64,000 bases of DNA from Candidatus Planktophila versatilis (GCF_002288265.1 NZ_CP016778.1:434001-498000); one strand, 5' to 3'. Numbered from the stretch's first letter, positions 16,223 through 24,815 are shown. Program-made: numbers and translations. Notes: a model not told the origin generated them from the letters alone.

Positions 16223-16246
16223 CAAAAAATTTGAGAGGATTCATTC

Positions 16247-17170
16247 ATGCGTAAAGAGCGAAGTGTGATCACCTTAGGTGTTCTCACAATCACATCTGCT
16301 GCGCTCTTACTTACCGGTTGCAGCAAGGTGCAATCAACGGCAATTGAGATTTCATCGGCGCAAGTGACCACCATTGAAAGTAGTGAAAGTCCGCTAGCGC
16401 AGAAAGTTGTGGCACTTGCCAATGGCGCCGGAGAAATAATCTCTGCCATGGGATTTAAATCAATACTGATTGGCCGCGATATTGCTAGTACTGATGCAGA
16501 CCTGAGAAAGGTGCCGGTAGTGACATCCGGACACCAAGTGATTGCGGAGAAGATAATCGCCCTCACACCAGATCTGGTCATTATTGATAAATCCACCGGC
16601 CCGCAAAGCGCGCTCGATGCCTTAGCAGTGGCCGGAATTCGGGTAGTGAAAACGCCAGAGGCATGGACGCTAAGTGATCTGCCGGCGAAGGTTGGCGCCA
16701 TAGCCGATGCCATCGGGGCGCCGGCAAGTGGGAGTGCCTTGAGCGCGGCAATGAATTCTTCCTTGAGCACACTCGGTACTGCAGAGCGAAAGAGTCGAGT
16801 TGTCTTTCTCTATCTTCGCGGTGGCAGCTCCATCTATTTAATTGGTGGAAAAGGATCAGGTGCTGATTCGTTAATCACAGCAATCGGGGCGCAAGATGTT
16901 GGGGCGGCAACGCTTGCTAATCCATTTAACGCTATGACAAGTGAGCTCATTGCTTCACTGAATCCTGATGTCATTCTGGTGATGAGCAAGGGGCTGCAAT
17001 CAGTCGGTGGCCTCAAGGGATTGGTAGAACTTCCCGGAATCGCACAGACTGATGCCGGCAAGAATAAGCGAGTGATTGCCGTCGATGATTCACTGCTGCT
17101 CTCTTTTGGTCCGCGCACCCCTGATTTATTAAGTAAGTTAAGTGCGGCAATGGCAAAGGCGATGAAGTGA
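16247..17170 (+). CDS. hmuT: Heme ABC transporter substrate-binding lipoprotein HmuT
   Basis: A 307-residue class III periplasmic-binding-type lipoprotein that delivers heme to HmuUV. The signal sequence ends in the lipobox LLTGCSK (Cys 25), so it is anchored to the outer face of the membrane. Family landmarks are LANGAGEIISAMG, SGHQVIAEKI (candidate heme-ligating His), VFLYLRGG, IYLIGGKGSGADSLI, MSKGLQSVGG and LLLSFGPRTPDLL, close to HmuT of corynebacteria. GAGAGGA precedes the ATG. Its stop overlaps the hmuU start (TGATG), so the three hmu genes are one operon. Confidence 0.92.
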   Translation: MRKERSVITLGVLTITSAALLLTGCSKVQSTAIEISSAQVTTIESSESPLAQKVVALANGAGEIISAMGFKSILIGRDIASTDADLRKVPVVTSGHQVIAEKIIALTPDLVIIDKSTGPQSALDALAVAGIRVVKTPEAWTLSDLPAKVGAIADAIGAPASGSALSAAMNSSLSTLGTAERKSRVVFLYLRGGSSIYLIGGKGSGADSLITAIGAQDVGAATLANPFNAMTSELIASLNPDVILVMSKGLQSVGGLKGLVELPGIAQTDAGKNKRVIAVDDSLLLSFGPRTPDLLSKLSAAMAKAMK

Positions 17171-18141
17171 TGAAAAAGATTGCGCCACTGATTCTTTTAC
17201 TTCCCATCATCTCTATCGTTGCGCTATCACTCGGTGCGACCGAGGTCAGTGAACTTTTTCGATATATCTTTAATCCATTTCTTAATCCGGAGAGCGCATC
17301 ACACCAAATTATTTGGCAGATTCGCGCACCGCGTGTGGGAGCAGCGATTCTGATCGGCGCAGCACTGGGTGTGGCTGGCTGCCTTGCTCAGAGTTCTACC
17401 AATAACCCCTTGGCAGATCCAGCAATTCTTGGAACCTCAGCCGGTGCATCTCTCGGAGTTCTACTTGGGGTACTGACCAACTTAGTCAGCATTGGCTCAG
17501 CCGGCGCCGTTGTCTGCGCAGCAATTGGTGCGATGGCGGCAACCTTGCTGACATTTTCACTCGCTCGCTCTGCCCTGCAGTTGATTACTATCGGCATTGG
17601 CGTCTCGGCAATTCTGAGTGCAATTGTGGGGCTCACACTTTCAGCGGTGAGCAGACCAGATGCGCGTTCTATCTCTTTCTGGTCATTTGGTTCACTCTCA
17701 CTGGTGAGTAGCAAGACGCTTTATGTTGTGGCCCCAGTGCTCGTCATCGCTGCTGTGATTGCCTGGAAGATCGCGCCAACCCTTGATCTACTTTCGTTAG
17801 GTGATGCATCGGTCAGACACATCGGACATAACGCACAGCGCATTCGCTTATCCGCATTTGCCATCTTGGCAGTTCTTGTTGCAGTGACTGTCTCCAGCGT
17901 CGGCTCCATTGCATTTCTAGCGCTGGCTGCGCCACACATAGCGCGCTACTTATGTGGCCCACGCAATCGGGTACTGGTTATTTACTCAGGACTCATTGGC
18001 GCACTTATTCTCCTCATTGCCGATACTGCAGCACGTTCTGCAATTCCACCCTTTGAACTTCCGATCGGCCTTTTAACTTCACTGATTGGTGCGCCAATTT
18101 TGATACTCACTCTTAAAAAAAGTGGTGACATATGGCGCTAA
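17170..18141 (+). CDS. hmuU: Heme ABC transporter permease HmuU
   Basis: A 323-residue FecCD-family permease with about ten membrane helices, forming the homodimeric channel for heme import. Typical FecCD signatures are IRAPRVGAAILIGAALGVAG and NNPLADPAILGTSAGASLG, then the coupling region ALAAPHIARYL near residue 250. ATG 17170 overlaps the hmuT stop in TGATG; a GTG one codon earlier is possible. Its last 10 nt overlap the start of the ATPase gene. Acts with HmuT and HmuV. Confidence 0.92.
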   Translation: MKKIAPLILLLPIISIVALSLGATEVSELFRYIFNPFLNPESASHQIIWQIRAPRVGAAILIGAALGVAGCLAQSSTNNPLADPAILGTSAGASLGVLLGVLTNLVSIGSAGAVVCAAIGAMAATLLTFSLARSALQLITIGIGVSAILSAIVGLTLSAVSRPDARSISFWSFGSLSLVSSKTLYVVAPVLVIAAVIAWKIAPTLDLLSLGDASVRHIGHNAQRIRLSAFAILAVLVAVTVSSVGSIAFLALAAPHIARYLCGPRNRVLVIYSGLIGALILLIADTAARSAIPPFELPIGLLTSLIGAPILILTLKKSGDIWR

Positions 18142-18749
18142 TTACGATCGAGAAAGTCTCCATTATTCGCGGTGGCAAGAACGTCCTTACCGATTTCAGC
18201 GCCAGTATTGAACCGGGAAAGATCACGGCAATCATCGGGCCCAATGGCAGCGGTAAGAGCACATTGCTCGGCGCTTTGGCCGGTGACCTACCTATTGCTT
18301 CTGGAATGATCACTATTGCTGGTCGCGATCTAAAAGAAATATCGGTAGCCGAACAAGCACAGCTACGCAGTGTTGTCTTACAAAATAGAAATTACTGGCT
18401 TTCCTACACCGCCCGGGAACTGATCGAAATGGGCCAAGGACCAGCCGAACTTGCGCGCGTGGACGCTGTGATGCAGCGCCTTGATATGACCAGATATGAA
18501 AACCAGAGTGTTACTACTTTATCTGGGGGAGAAACGCAGCGAGTTGAGATTGCGCGGGCGTTGATACGAGATACGCCCATCTATTTATTAGATGAACCGT
18601 TATCGGCACAGGATGTGCAGAGTAAAGCGCGGATTATTGCGCTCTTACAAGAGTTGCGTGATCAAGGGCGAACAGTTTTGGTGATTGCCCATATTGATAA
18701 GAGCTCTTTATCCTGGTGTGATCAGATCATCGATACATTGGCGCAATAA
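18132..18749 (+). CDS. hmuV: Heme ABC transporter ATPase HmuV, short form
   Basis: A 205-residue ATPase that energises HmuU. Walker A is GPNGSGKST, signature LSGGETQR, Walker B IYLLDEPLSAQD, switch VIAHIDKSS. Typical HmuV proteins have 250 or more residues. This one stops soon after the switch histidine and keeps only the minimal ATPase core. Its last 42 bp are shared, in opposite orientation, with the end of the NUDIX gene. That overlap constrains both C-termini and suggests the short tail is real rather than an error. Confidence 0.9.
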   Translation: MALITIEKVSIIRGGKNVLTDFSASIEPGKITAIIGPNGSGKSTLLGALAGDLPIASGMITIAGRDLKEISVAEQAQLRSVVLQNRNYWLSYTARELIEMGQGPAELARVDAVMQRLDMTRYENQSVTTLSGGETQRVEIARALIRDTPIYLLDEPLSAQDVQSKARIIALLQELRDQGRTVLVIAHIDKSSLSWCDQIIDTLAQ

Positions 18750-19175
18750 CGGCCAACTCTTAGCAAAGCTAGGGTGCAAGGGCAGGCGCGTAACGTCATC
18801 GAATTTCACCCAGCGCACTTCAAATGATTCATCGTTGAGTTCATGGCCCTCAAGTGATTGATTTGCGCGGGCAATCACTGTTGAGTAACTCCAGCCCTGG
18901 TGATCATCGGTAAAGGTATGAAGCGGCTCTAGATCACCTGGGTTGATGCCAGTTTCTTCTACCGCTTCCCGAATCGCACCTTCCATGACACTTTCATGCG
19001 AATCTCGCGCGCCACCTGGAATTCCCCAAGTGTCTCCGTTATGCACCCATGGTGCGCGATGCTGCAAGAAGATAGCGCCGTCACGAATAATGAGTAGCCC
19101 TGCTGCGCCGTGAACGCCCCAATGTTTGGAGCCACATACGCATTGGATCCATCCATCTCCATCGCGGGCCGCCAT
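18708..19175 (-). CDS. NUDIX hydrolase
   Basis: A 155-residue nucleotide-diphosphate hydrolase. The NUDIX box runs from GGARDSHE through REAVEETGI and fits G-x5-E-x7-REUXEEXGU. The N-terminus has a CVCGSKHWG motif that may bind a metal. GAAAGT with a 6-nt gap stands before ATG 19175 and no good ribosome binding site is seen. The C-terminus overlaps the end of hmuV by 42 bp. The exact substrate cannot be read from sequence; MutT-like clean-up of modified nucleotides is one option. Confidence 0.88.
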   Translation of the reverse strand: MAARDGDGWIQCVCGSKHWGVHGAAGLLIIRDGAIFLQHRAPWVHNGDTWGIPGGARDSHESVMEGAIREAVEETGINPGDLEPLHTFTDDHQGWSYSTVIARANQSLEGHELNDESFEVRWVKFDDVTRLPLHPSFAKSWPLLRQCIDDLITPG

Positions 19176-19254
19176 GGTCCTACTTTCTCATATCTATCCA
19201 CAACCAGCACGATTGAATCGTTTCTGCGCGCTCAAGGGAATTAACCTCCCGCGC

Positions 19255-20001
19255 ATGAAGAGATTCCTAGTAATCGCATTACTACTGACGACTATTTCAC
19301 CTTCAGCGCATGCCCAAGATTGCATCGAGCGAGCATGTATTGATGTCTATACCCAGGACGGCAAGATTGTCATTGAAGGGCGTAAAGGAACGGGTGCAGT
19401 GCAAAAGAAAGAGGTAGCACCGGCTCCGAGTAAGACCAGAAAGCCAATCATCAAGAGAACATTTACCCCACCGCCGAAACCAACCGGGAGTGCAAAACCA
19501 AAGATTATTACCGCTACTAAAAAACCAATAGTGAAAAAACGGGTAAAGCCCGAAGTAGCCCCCACGGCCACATCGCTGAGCGATAAGTTGATTGAAATTC
19601 TGCCCACTGCTGGTATCGCTTATTCCCCTTCATTTCAGCCGCTCATTAAAGTGCCGGTCTTCTTCTGGTCCGATATTCCAACTATTGTTACCAAAAAGAT
19701 TGAAATCGTGGGCGAAGTTGTTGAGGTATCACTTAAGCCCACCTTCATCTGGCATTACGGCGATGGCATCTTCTTTATCACTCGCGATGCTGGTGCACCT
19801 TTTCCAGATGGGCAGATCCAACATGCATATTCCAATCCGGGGCACTACCTCATCCAACTCGTTACAAGTTGGGATGGTGAATTCACGGTGCAAGGTGTGA
19901 AAAATCGGATTCCCGGAAAGATTGAATCAGTCTCAATTCTGCCGATCACAGTTGTTGCTGCACCTACTCGTTTCATTCCTGCTACTTCACTTCATCGATA
20001 A
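19255..20001 (+). CDS. Secreted protein with Lys/Pro-rich spacer and PKD-like domain
   Basis: A 248-residue exported protein. The frame is open upstream, but the signal peptide (MKRFLVIALLLTTISPSAHA) begins at ATG 19255, preceded by TAACCT at 19242-19247 with a 7-nt spacer. A basic proline/lysine spacer (about residues 45-105) follows, then a C-terminal beta domain whose IWHYGDGIF and IQHAYSNPGHYLIQL resemble the W-x-F/Y-GDG and H-x-Y-x3-G-x-Y motifs of PKD domains. It is probably associated with the cell wall. Twelve nucleotides and an AAAGG site link it to the DUF4192 gene. Confidence 0.7.
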   Translation: MKRFLVIALLLTTISPSAHAQDCIERACIDVYTQDGKIVIEGRKGTGAVQKKEVAPAPSKTRKPIIKRTFTPPPKPTGSAKPKIITATKKPIVKKRVKPEVAPTATSLSDKLIEILPTAGIAYSPSFQPLIKVPVFFWSDIPTIVTKKIEIVGEVVEVSLKPTFIWHYGDGIFFITRDAGAPFPDGQIQHAYSNPGHYLIQLVTSWDGEFTVQGVKNRIPGKIESVSILPITVVAAPTRFIPATSLHR

Positions 20002-20013
20002 GAAAGGCTTCCC

Positions 20014-21021
20014 ATGACCACCCTGACTTCACCGCATGATCTGCTCGCTGCTATTCCATTTCTGATTGGCTACCACCCAAGTAATTCACTTGTTCTAGTT
20101 GCACTGAATACTGACTCAGTTGATAAAGATGCCGTTGGCATGGCGATGCGGGTGGACTTGCCCGTTGACCTATCGTGTGAAAGCTATGACCTACTTGCCT
20201 CACACTTCACCCGCGAAAAAGCTGATGGCGCACTGCTTGTCGCCTACACACCCGCCGAATCGGCAGCCGGTGAGTCAGTGCTGATAAATGCCAGTGCTGC
20301 ACTGATGCGAGCCGGCATTGAGATTAGAGAGTCACTGCTTGTGCAAAGTGATCGCTTTCGTTCACTTCTCTGTATTGATTCAGATTGTTGTCCACCAGAA
20401 GGCAGCCCAGTTCCAGAAATTGATTCATCGCGCATCGCCGCCGAGCACGTTATTGCCGGACATCCCATGCCCTTTGCCACCGTTGCTGAGCTGATTCACT
20501 CAATTTCTGCGCTGCCTTCTGCCGCCCATGAGTCCTGGTTGAGTGAGGTCAACCAATTCATCATTGCTAGCGATGCGAAAGAGTTAAATCACCTGCAACG
20601 AGATGGTGCAACGGCTGTCATTGATTTAGCCGGTGAATATCACGTGGGCAGGGGAGCAGAAGATCGCGAATTGGCTGCCAGGGTTATTGGCCGCATGAGT
20701 GATATTCAAGTGCGTGATTTCGCACTGGGTAGTCACAGCCTTGAGAGCGCAGATTCTTATTGGCGGATGTGGCGCGATTTGTTAGTCATTGCACCCAATG
20801 GTTTTGTCGCCCCCATTGCATCGGTCTTTGCCGCCCTTGCCTATGAACGGGGTGAGGGCGCTCTGGCCCAGAAGGCCCTCGATCGTGCGTTGGCAGATAA
20901 CCCGAGCTACTCACTAGCGGTGCTACTGCGGCGAGTATTTACTGTGGGCTGGCCGGCGAAATCCTTTACCAAGATGCGGGCAGAGCTACACCCCAAAGTA
21001 GTTGCCACAATTTTCGGGTAA
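20014..21021 (+). CDS. DUF4192 protein
   Basis: A 335-residue cytoplasmic protein of the actinobacterial DUF4192 family, recognised by the opening LTSPHDLLAAIPFLIGYHPSN followed by SLVLVAL and by a C-terminal TPR-like region (ALAYERGEGALAQKALDRAL-type helices, then YSLAVLLRRVF). No biochemical function is known to me. It follows the PKD-like gene by 12 nt and is probably cotranscribed. The SAM-IV riboswitch of metX begins 8 bp after its stop. Confidence 0.85.
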   Translation: MTTLTSPHDLLAAIPFLIGYHPSNSLVLVALNTDSVDKDAVGMAMRVDLPVDLSCESYDLLASHFTREKADGALLVAYTPAESAAGESVLINASAALMRAGIEIRESLLVQSDRFRSLLCIDSDCCPPEGSPVPEIDSSRIAAEHVIAGHPMPFATVAELIHSISALPSAAHESWLSEVNQFIIASDAKELNHLQRDGATAVIDLAGEYHVGRGAEDRELAARVIGRMSDIQVRDFALGSHSLESADSYWRMWRDLLVIAPNGFVAPIASVFAALAYERGEGALAQKALDRALADNPSYSLAVLLRRVFTVGWPAKSFTKMRAELHPKVVATIFG

Positions 21022-21028
21022 TATTTGC

Positions 21029-21113
21029 ACTGGTCACGAGTTCTAGTTGAAAGCCCCGGCTGACTAGACGGCAACCCTCCACCGCGGCGGGGTGCTCCGG
21101 GTGACGACCAGGC
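21029..21113 (+). ncRNA. SAM-IV riboswitch before metX
   Basis: The leader shows the actinobacterial SAM-IV pattern. The basal stem TGGTC (21031-21035) pairs with GACCA (21106-21110). An internal stem is TCTAGT/ACTAGA. The conserved core reads AGCCCCGGCTGAC, then CGGCAACCCTCC, CCGCGG and GGGGTGCTCCGGGTGA. The aptamer ends about 26 nt before the GAAGGA ribosome binding site of metX. A GCAG/CTGC hairpin can form between them, consistent with translational control in which SAM switches off homoserine acetylation. Confidence 0.88.
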
Positions 21114-21149
21114 AGAGCTCTTAGCTGCAAGTGCGTGAAGGATTTACCA

Positions 21150-22247
21150 ATGAGCAGAAAAGCTAACTTCGATGTCACCGGTGCGTGGCTTGAAGGTGAT
21201 GATCCAGGTGATCGTAAATTTATCAAGATTGGTGATTTACTTCTTGAAAATGGCGAAACTCTGCCTGATATCACCATTGCCTATCAAAGCTGGGGCACGT
21301 TAAACGCTGATAAGTCGAATGCAATTTTAGTTAACCATGCCATGACTGGTTGGTCTGATGTTCCCGGATGGTGGCCGCAAATGGTGGGCCCGGGGCTGCC
21401 ATTTGATACCGATAAATACTTTGTGCTCTGTCCCAATGTCATTGGTGGTTGTCAAGGTTCAACTGGCCCAGCAAGTATTGCCCCTGATGGAAAACGTTAT
21501 GGTTCTCGCTTTCCCATCGTGACTATTCGTGACATGGTCAGCGCCGAGATTGCTTTTAGTGATGCGCTCGGAATCGATAAGTATTTACTTGCAGTGGGTC
21601 CTTCACTCGGTGGCATGCGTTCCCTGGAATGGGCGGTGCAGTTACCGGAGCGAGTCAGTGCCATCTGCACCATCGGATCTTCAGCCGTTGCTACCGGGGA
21701 TCAAATCGGAACGTTTTCAGTGCAGATTCAGGCGATTAAATCTGATCCGCACTTCAACGGCGGCGATTACTACGAACAAGAGCGAGGCCCGGTCGATGGC
21801 ATGGGAATTGCGCGCCGGATTGCCCATCTGACATATCGCACCGAATCTGAGATGGACGTGCGCTTTGGTCGCCAACTACAAGGAGATGAGACTGGGCGTT
21901 ATGCCGTGCAGTCATATCTAGACCATCAGGCCAATAAGCTGGCAAAACGCTTTGATGCCAATACCTATATTGCTCTCACTGATGCGATGAATTCTCACGA
22001 TATCGGCCGGGAGCGCGGTGGCGTGGTCAAGGCCCTGGCCAGCGTGAAAGTTCCAGTGGTGGTTGTCTCCATCGATACCGATCGCCTCTTCGTCCCTCGA
22101 CTTCAGGTTGAGATTTCAGAGCTGGTTCCGACCGCCGAGCCACCGATTGTCATCAGTTCCGAGTTCGGCCATGACGGATTTTTGGTGGAGAGTGAAGCCA
22201 TGGGCGCTGCTATTCGCCACGCCTTGCATGTTGCGGGTACAATATAG
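21150..22247 (+). CDS. metX: Homoserine O-acetyltransferase
   Basis: A 365-residue alpha/beta-hydrolase-fold enzyme transferring acetyl from acetyl-CoA to L-homoserine, the committed step of methionine synthesis by sulfhydrylation. The nucleophile elbow is GPSLGGM (Ser), the acid is in VVSIDTDRLF and the His in EFGHDGFL. The early NHAMTGWSD and GGCQGSTGPAS motifs are typical of MetX. ATG 21150 has GAAGGA 7 nt upstream; a GTG 15 nt earlier would overlap that site. Control by the SAM-IV riboswitch directly upstream confirms the methionine role. metF, another methionine-pathway gene, lies at 53633. Confidence 0.95.
   Translation: MSRKANFDVTGAWLEGDDPGDRKFIKIGDLLLENGETLPDITIAYQSWGTLNADKSNAILVNHAMTGWSDVPGWWPQMVGPGLPFDTDKYFVLCPNVIGGCQGSTGPASIAPDGKRYGSRFPIVTIRDMVSAEIAFSDALGIDKYLLAVGPSLGGMRSLEWAVQLPERVSAICTIGSSAVATGDQIGTFSVQIQAIKSDPHFNGGDYYEQERGPVDGMGIARRIAHLTYRTESEMDVRFGRQLQGDETGRYAVQSYLDHQANKLAKRFDANTYIALTDAMNSHDIGRERGGVVKALASVKVPVVVVSIDTDRLFVPRLQVEISELVPTAEPPIVISSEFGHDGFLVESEAMGAAIRHALHVAGTI
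22238..22243 (+). promoter_or_regulatory. Putative -10 element of hrdB inside the end of metX
   Basis: TACAAT overlaps the last codons of metX and would start a transcript near 22250, about 40 nt before hrdB. The leader contains a CTTCGA/TCGAAG hairpin at 22254-22270 and the AAAGGA ribosome binding site. The -35 region is not convincing. Confidence 0.4.
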
Positions 22248-22289
22248 GTATTACTTCGAGCAGTTCGAAGAAAAACCAAAAGGACAATT

Positions 22290-24236
22290 GTGGCTGTATT
22301 TAGTGCGCTCAAAAACAAGTCAAAGAGCAAGAAAGCTGCTCCAGCAAAGAAGACTGCTGCAAAAAAAGCTGTTGCCAAGAAGGCTCCTGCGAAAAAGGCC
22401 GTTGCTAAAAAGGGCGTAGCCAAGAAAGCACCTGCAAAGAAGGTTGCTGCTAAGCCGGTAAAGCCAGCGAAGATTGAAATTAAGAAAGAACTCACCGTAA
22501 AAGAGATCCAGCAGCTCGTTGATTTAAAGAACGCTATTGCGCGCCAGAAAGAGATCATTGATTCTCTCGCCGCAAGTGGCATTGATAACTATCGCAAAGC
22601 GGTCAAGAAAGAATTTATGCCGTTGGCACTGGAAGCTCGCGCATTAGACGTTGAGATTCCAGAGGCAACAGAGAAGGCTCGCAAAGCTGGCCTGGGCGCT
22701 CCAAGTCGAATTCTTTCAAAGGCGCAGCTAGCCCTGATTGCCCCAAAGGTGGAGGCGAAGGCAGAAGCGCACAAGAGTGAGAAAGTCGCCATTGTGCTCG
22801 ATGAAGATGGCAATGAAATTGTTGTCGAAGAAGTTGAATTAGAAGATGTTGAGACCCTGATTGCAGAAGCTTCAGAAATTGTTGATGCTGAATCAGATGG
22901 TAAAGATCAGCCGCGCGTTGTCACCCTATCGGATGAGACTAAGAATGAAGCGGGCTCATTTACCCTCCTTGACTCTGATGCCGATGATGAAGAAGAAGAT
23001 AAGAACGAGCGTGAGAAGCATAAGAAGGATTTGAAGAATGTAAATCTCGTCCTGGAAGCCATTAACGGCAAGATTCAGGGAGTAGAGCTTCCACCGAAGA
23101 GCAATATCGATCAGGTGGAAGCAAAGGCACTTACCTTCAAGCAGATTCAACAGCAATTTGCGATGAGCACCTTTAATGAGAAGTCCGCAAAACTCATCGC
23201 GGAAGCGGTCAATCAGGGCCACCTCAAGAACTTAGAAGATTTGCAGTACTTCTTTAATGAGCAAGCTCGATTTATTCAGATTGAAATTAAGCGCCTTCCA
23301 CCAGAACAGACAGTTCTCACAGCTGGTGCTACCGCAGACCCAGTAAAGGATTACCTGAAGCAGATTGGTCGCGTGGCATTACTTAATGCCGAACTTGAAG
23401 TTGAACTTGCTACTCGCGTTGAAGCTGGGCTATTTGCGGAAGAAGCTTTAAAGCACACTAAGAAGCTAGAGAAGAAGATGAAGCGCGAGCTGGAGTGGAT
23501 TGTCGAAGATGGAAAGCGCGCCAAGAATCACTTGTTGGAAGCAAACCTTCGTTTGGTGGTCTCACTTGCTAAGCGTTATACCGGTCGCGGAATGCTCTTC
23601 CTTGATCTGATTCAAGAAGGAAACCTCGGTCTTATCCGCGCAGTAGAGAAGTTTGACTACACCAAGGGCTACAAGTTCTCCACCTATGCCACCTGGTGGA
23701 TCCGTCAGGCAATTACCCGTGCCATGGCAGATCAGGCTCGCACCATTCGTATTCCAGTACACATGGTTGAAGTAATTAATAAGTTAGCTCGCGTGCAGCG
23801 CCAGATGCTGCAAGATCTTGGGCGCGAACCGACACCGGAAGAGCTTGCAAAAGAACTTGATATGACACCGGAGAAGGTGGTCGAAGTTCAGAAGTATGGC
23901 CGTGAGCCAATTTCACTTCACACCCCACTAGGTGAAGAAGGAGACTCTGAATTCGGAGACCTCATTGAAGATTCAGAGGCGGTTAAGCCAGAAGAGTCAG
24001 TGACCTTTACTATCTTGCAGGAGCAGTTGATGCAGGTGCTGGGTGGGCTTACCAACCGCGAAGCCGATGTTATTAAGGCTCGCTATGGACTTACCGATGG
24101 ACAGCCTAAAACTCTTGATGAAATCGGCAAGGTTCACGGTGTTACTCGTGAGCGTATTCGCCAGATTGAATCTAAGACGATGTCAAAGCTGCGCCACCCA
24201 TCTCGTTCGCAATCACTGCGCGATTATCTGGATTAA
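22290..24236 (+). CDS. hrdB: Principal RNA polymerase sigma factor (RpoD/HrdB)
   Basis: A 648-residue primary sigma factor. From N to C terminus it has an unusual Lys/Ala-rich tail (about residues 9-60, many AKKAPAKK-type units), an acidic spacer with EDE/DDEEEDK runs, region 1.2 ([11 protein letters not shown]), region 2 ([21 protein letters not shown] and [10 protein letters not shown]), region 3, and region 4 ([25 protein letters not shown]). GTG 22290 has AAAGGA 5 nt upstream. Region 2.4 recognises the -10 element, and the many TANNNT hexamers found before start codons in this window would be its targets. The CDGSH gene follows after 6 nt. Confidence 0.95.
   Translation: MAVFSALKNKSKSKKAAPAKKTAAKKAVAKKAPAKKAVAKKGVAKKAPAKKVAAKPVKPAKIEIKKELTVKEIQQLVDLKNAIARQKEIIDSLAASGIDNYRKAVKKEFMPLALEARALDVEIPEATEKARKAGLGAPSRILSKAQLALIAPKVEAKAEAHKSEKVAIVLDEDGNEIVVEEVELEDVETLIAEASEIVDAESDGKDQPRVVTLSDETKNEAGSFTLLDSDADDEEEDKNEREKHKKDLKNVNLVLEAINGKIQGVELPPKSNIDQVEAKALTFKQIQQQFAMSTFNEKSAKLIAEAVNQGHLKNLEDLQYFFNEQARFIQIEIKRLPPEQTVLTAGATADPVKDYLKQIGRVALLNAELEVELATRVEAGLFAEEALKHTKKLEKKMKRELEWIVEDGKRAKNHLLEANLRLVVSLAKRYTGRGMLFLDLIQEGNLGLIRAVEKFDYTKGYKFSTYATWWIRQAITRAMADQARTIRIPVHMVEVINKLARVQRQMLQDLGREPTPEELAKELDMTPEKVVEVQKYGREPISLHTPLGEEGDSEFGDLIEDSEAVKPEESVTFTILQEQLMQVLGGLTNREADVIKARYGLTDGQPKTLDEIGKVHGVTRERIRQIESKTMSKLRHPSRSQSLRDYLD
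22323..22470 (+). repeat. Lys/Ala codon repeat at the start of hrdB
   Basis: Degenerate repeats of units such as GCTAAAAAGGC and CCTGCAAAGAAG encode the basic N-terminal tail of the sigma factor, which resembles the tails of actinobacterial histone-like proteins. Confidence 0.6.
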
Positions 24237-24242
24237 CACCAG

Positions 24243-24428
24243 ATGGCCGATGCCCAAGCCTTTATCAATCCCAAGAGCGGATCTATTCGCATCACTGGGG
24301 TAGTAGAGCTAGTCGATGCTGAAGGCAAGGTGCTTGAAACTATCGAGAATCCAAAGTTCTGCGGTTGTGGTCAATCAAAAGAAAAACCCTTATGCGATGG
24401 TTCGCATAAGGGCATTCTTAAAGAGTAA
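24243..24428 (+). CDS. CDGSH iron-sulfur domain protein
   Basis: A 61-residue protein carrying one CDGSH motif. The cluster ligands are visible as FCGCGQSKEKPLCDGSH (Cys-x-Cys-x9-Cys-x3-His), which holds a [2Fe-2S] cluster in mitoNEET-type proteins. The ATG follows the hrdB stop by 6 nt without its own ribosome binding site, so translation is probably coupled. The ligand codons form an 11-bp hairpin that reads as a terminator on the other strand. The stop abuts the stop of the convergent DUF7455 gene. A redox or Fe-S transfer role is the general expectation; the partner is unknown. Confidence 0.88.
   Translation: MADAQAFINPKSGSIRITGVVELVDAEGKVLETIENPKFCGCGQSKEKPLCDGSHKGILKE
24382..24412 (-). 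terminator. Intrinsic terminator of the DUF7455 gene, inside the CDGSH coding region
   Basis: On the minus strand CCCTTATGCGA (24412-24402) and TCGCATAAGGG (24397-24387) form a perfect 11-bp stem with a 4-nt loop, followed at once by TTTTT (24386-24382). It lies 17 nt past the stop of the minus-strand DUF7455 gene. On the plus strand the same bases encode Leu-Cys-Asp-Gly-Ser-His-Lys. Confidence 0.75.
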
Positions 24429-24638
24429 TTACTTAACTTCAACCAACTTCTCTGACTCATCCTGAATCGCTGCAGCTACTGCCTTCAGCTTTTCAGCATA
24501 TTCCTTGCCGTGATGGGCACAGAACATGAGTTCGCCACCATTGAGCAGAGTTGCACGCACATAAGCTTGTGCACCACAACGATCGCATCGATCGAGGGCA
24601 TTCAGAGGTGTGGATTCGAGGATTACTTGCTCGGTCAT
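24429..24638 (-). CDS. DUF7455 small zinc-ribbon-like protein
   Basis: A 69-residue protein conserved beside the principal sigma factor in actinobacteria. The core is LDRCDRCGAQAYVRATL, then LMFCAHHGKEY, giving a Cys-x2-Cys ... Cys-x2-His metal site. ATG 24638 has GGAG with a 6-nt spacer; an ATG 12 nt earlier lacks one. Transcription should end at the terminator within the CDGSH gene. Function unknown; sigma-factor or RNA-polymerase-related roles are a guess from its position. Confidence 0.85.
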   Translation of the reverse strand: MTEQVILESTPLNALDRCDRCGAQAYVRATLLNGGELMFCAHHGKEYAEKLKAVAAAIQDESEKLVEVK

Positions 24639-24776
24639 CGCGCTCTCCATTTCGCTTAGTGGGAAGTTTTGTACTTCTATGGAACATCATGCCAGTTCTC
24701 TTTATTCCCCGCACGGTAAATTGATTCCAATTATGTAAATTTTTAGCAATCTGAGCGCATATTCACCGATTATTAG

Positions 24777-24815
24777 GGGATATCTCACCTCAATTACCAA
24801 TATTTGAGATGTCCC
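24777..24815 (+). promoter_or_regulatory. Hairpin in the leader region of parE
   Basis: GGGATATCTCA (24777-24787) and TGAGATGTCCC (24805-24815) pair over 11 positions, one of them G-U, around a 17-nt loop, about 50 nt before the parE start. No T-run follows, so it is not a standard terminator. It could be an operator or a leader structure. Confidence 0.35.

Noticed and set aside
22254-22270. SOS box before hrdB (TTCGA-GCAG-TTCGAA)
   Set aside because: The arms are one base short of the CGAAC-N4-GTTCG pattern and the spacing is wrong. It reads better as a small leader hairpin.
22103-22582. 159-codon minus-strand frame rich in Phe and Ala
   Set aside because: It mirrors the Lys/Ala repeats of hrdB and the end of metX. 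The composition comes from AAG/GCT repeats read backwards.
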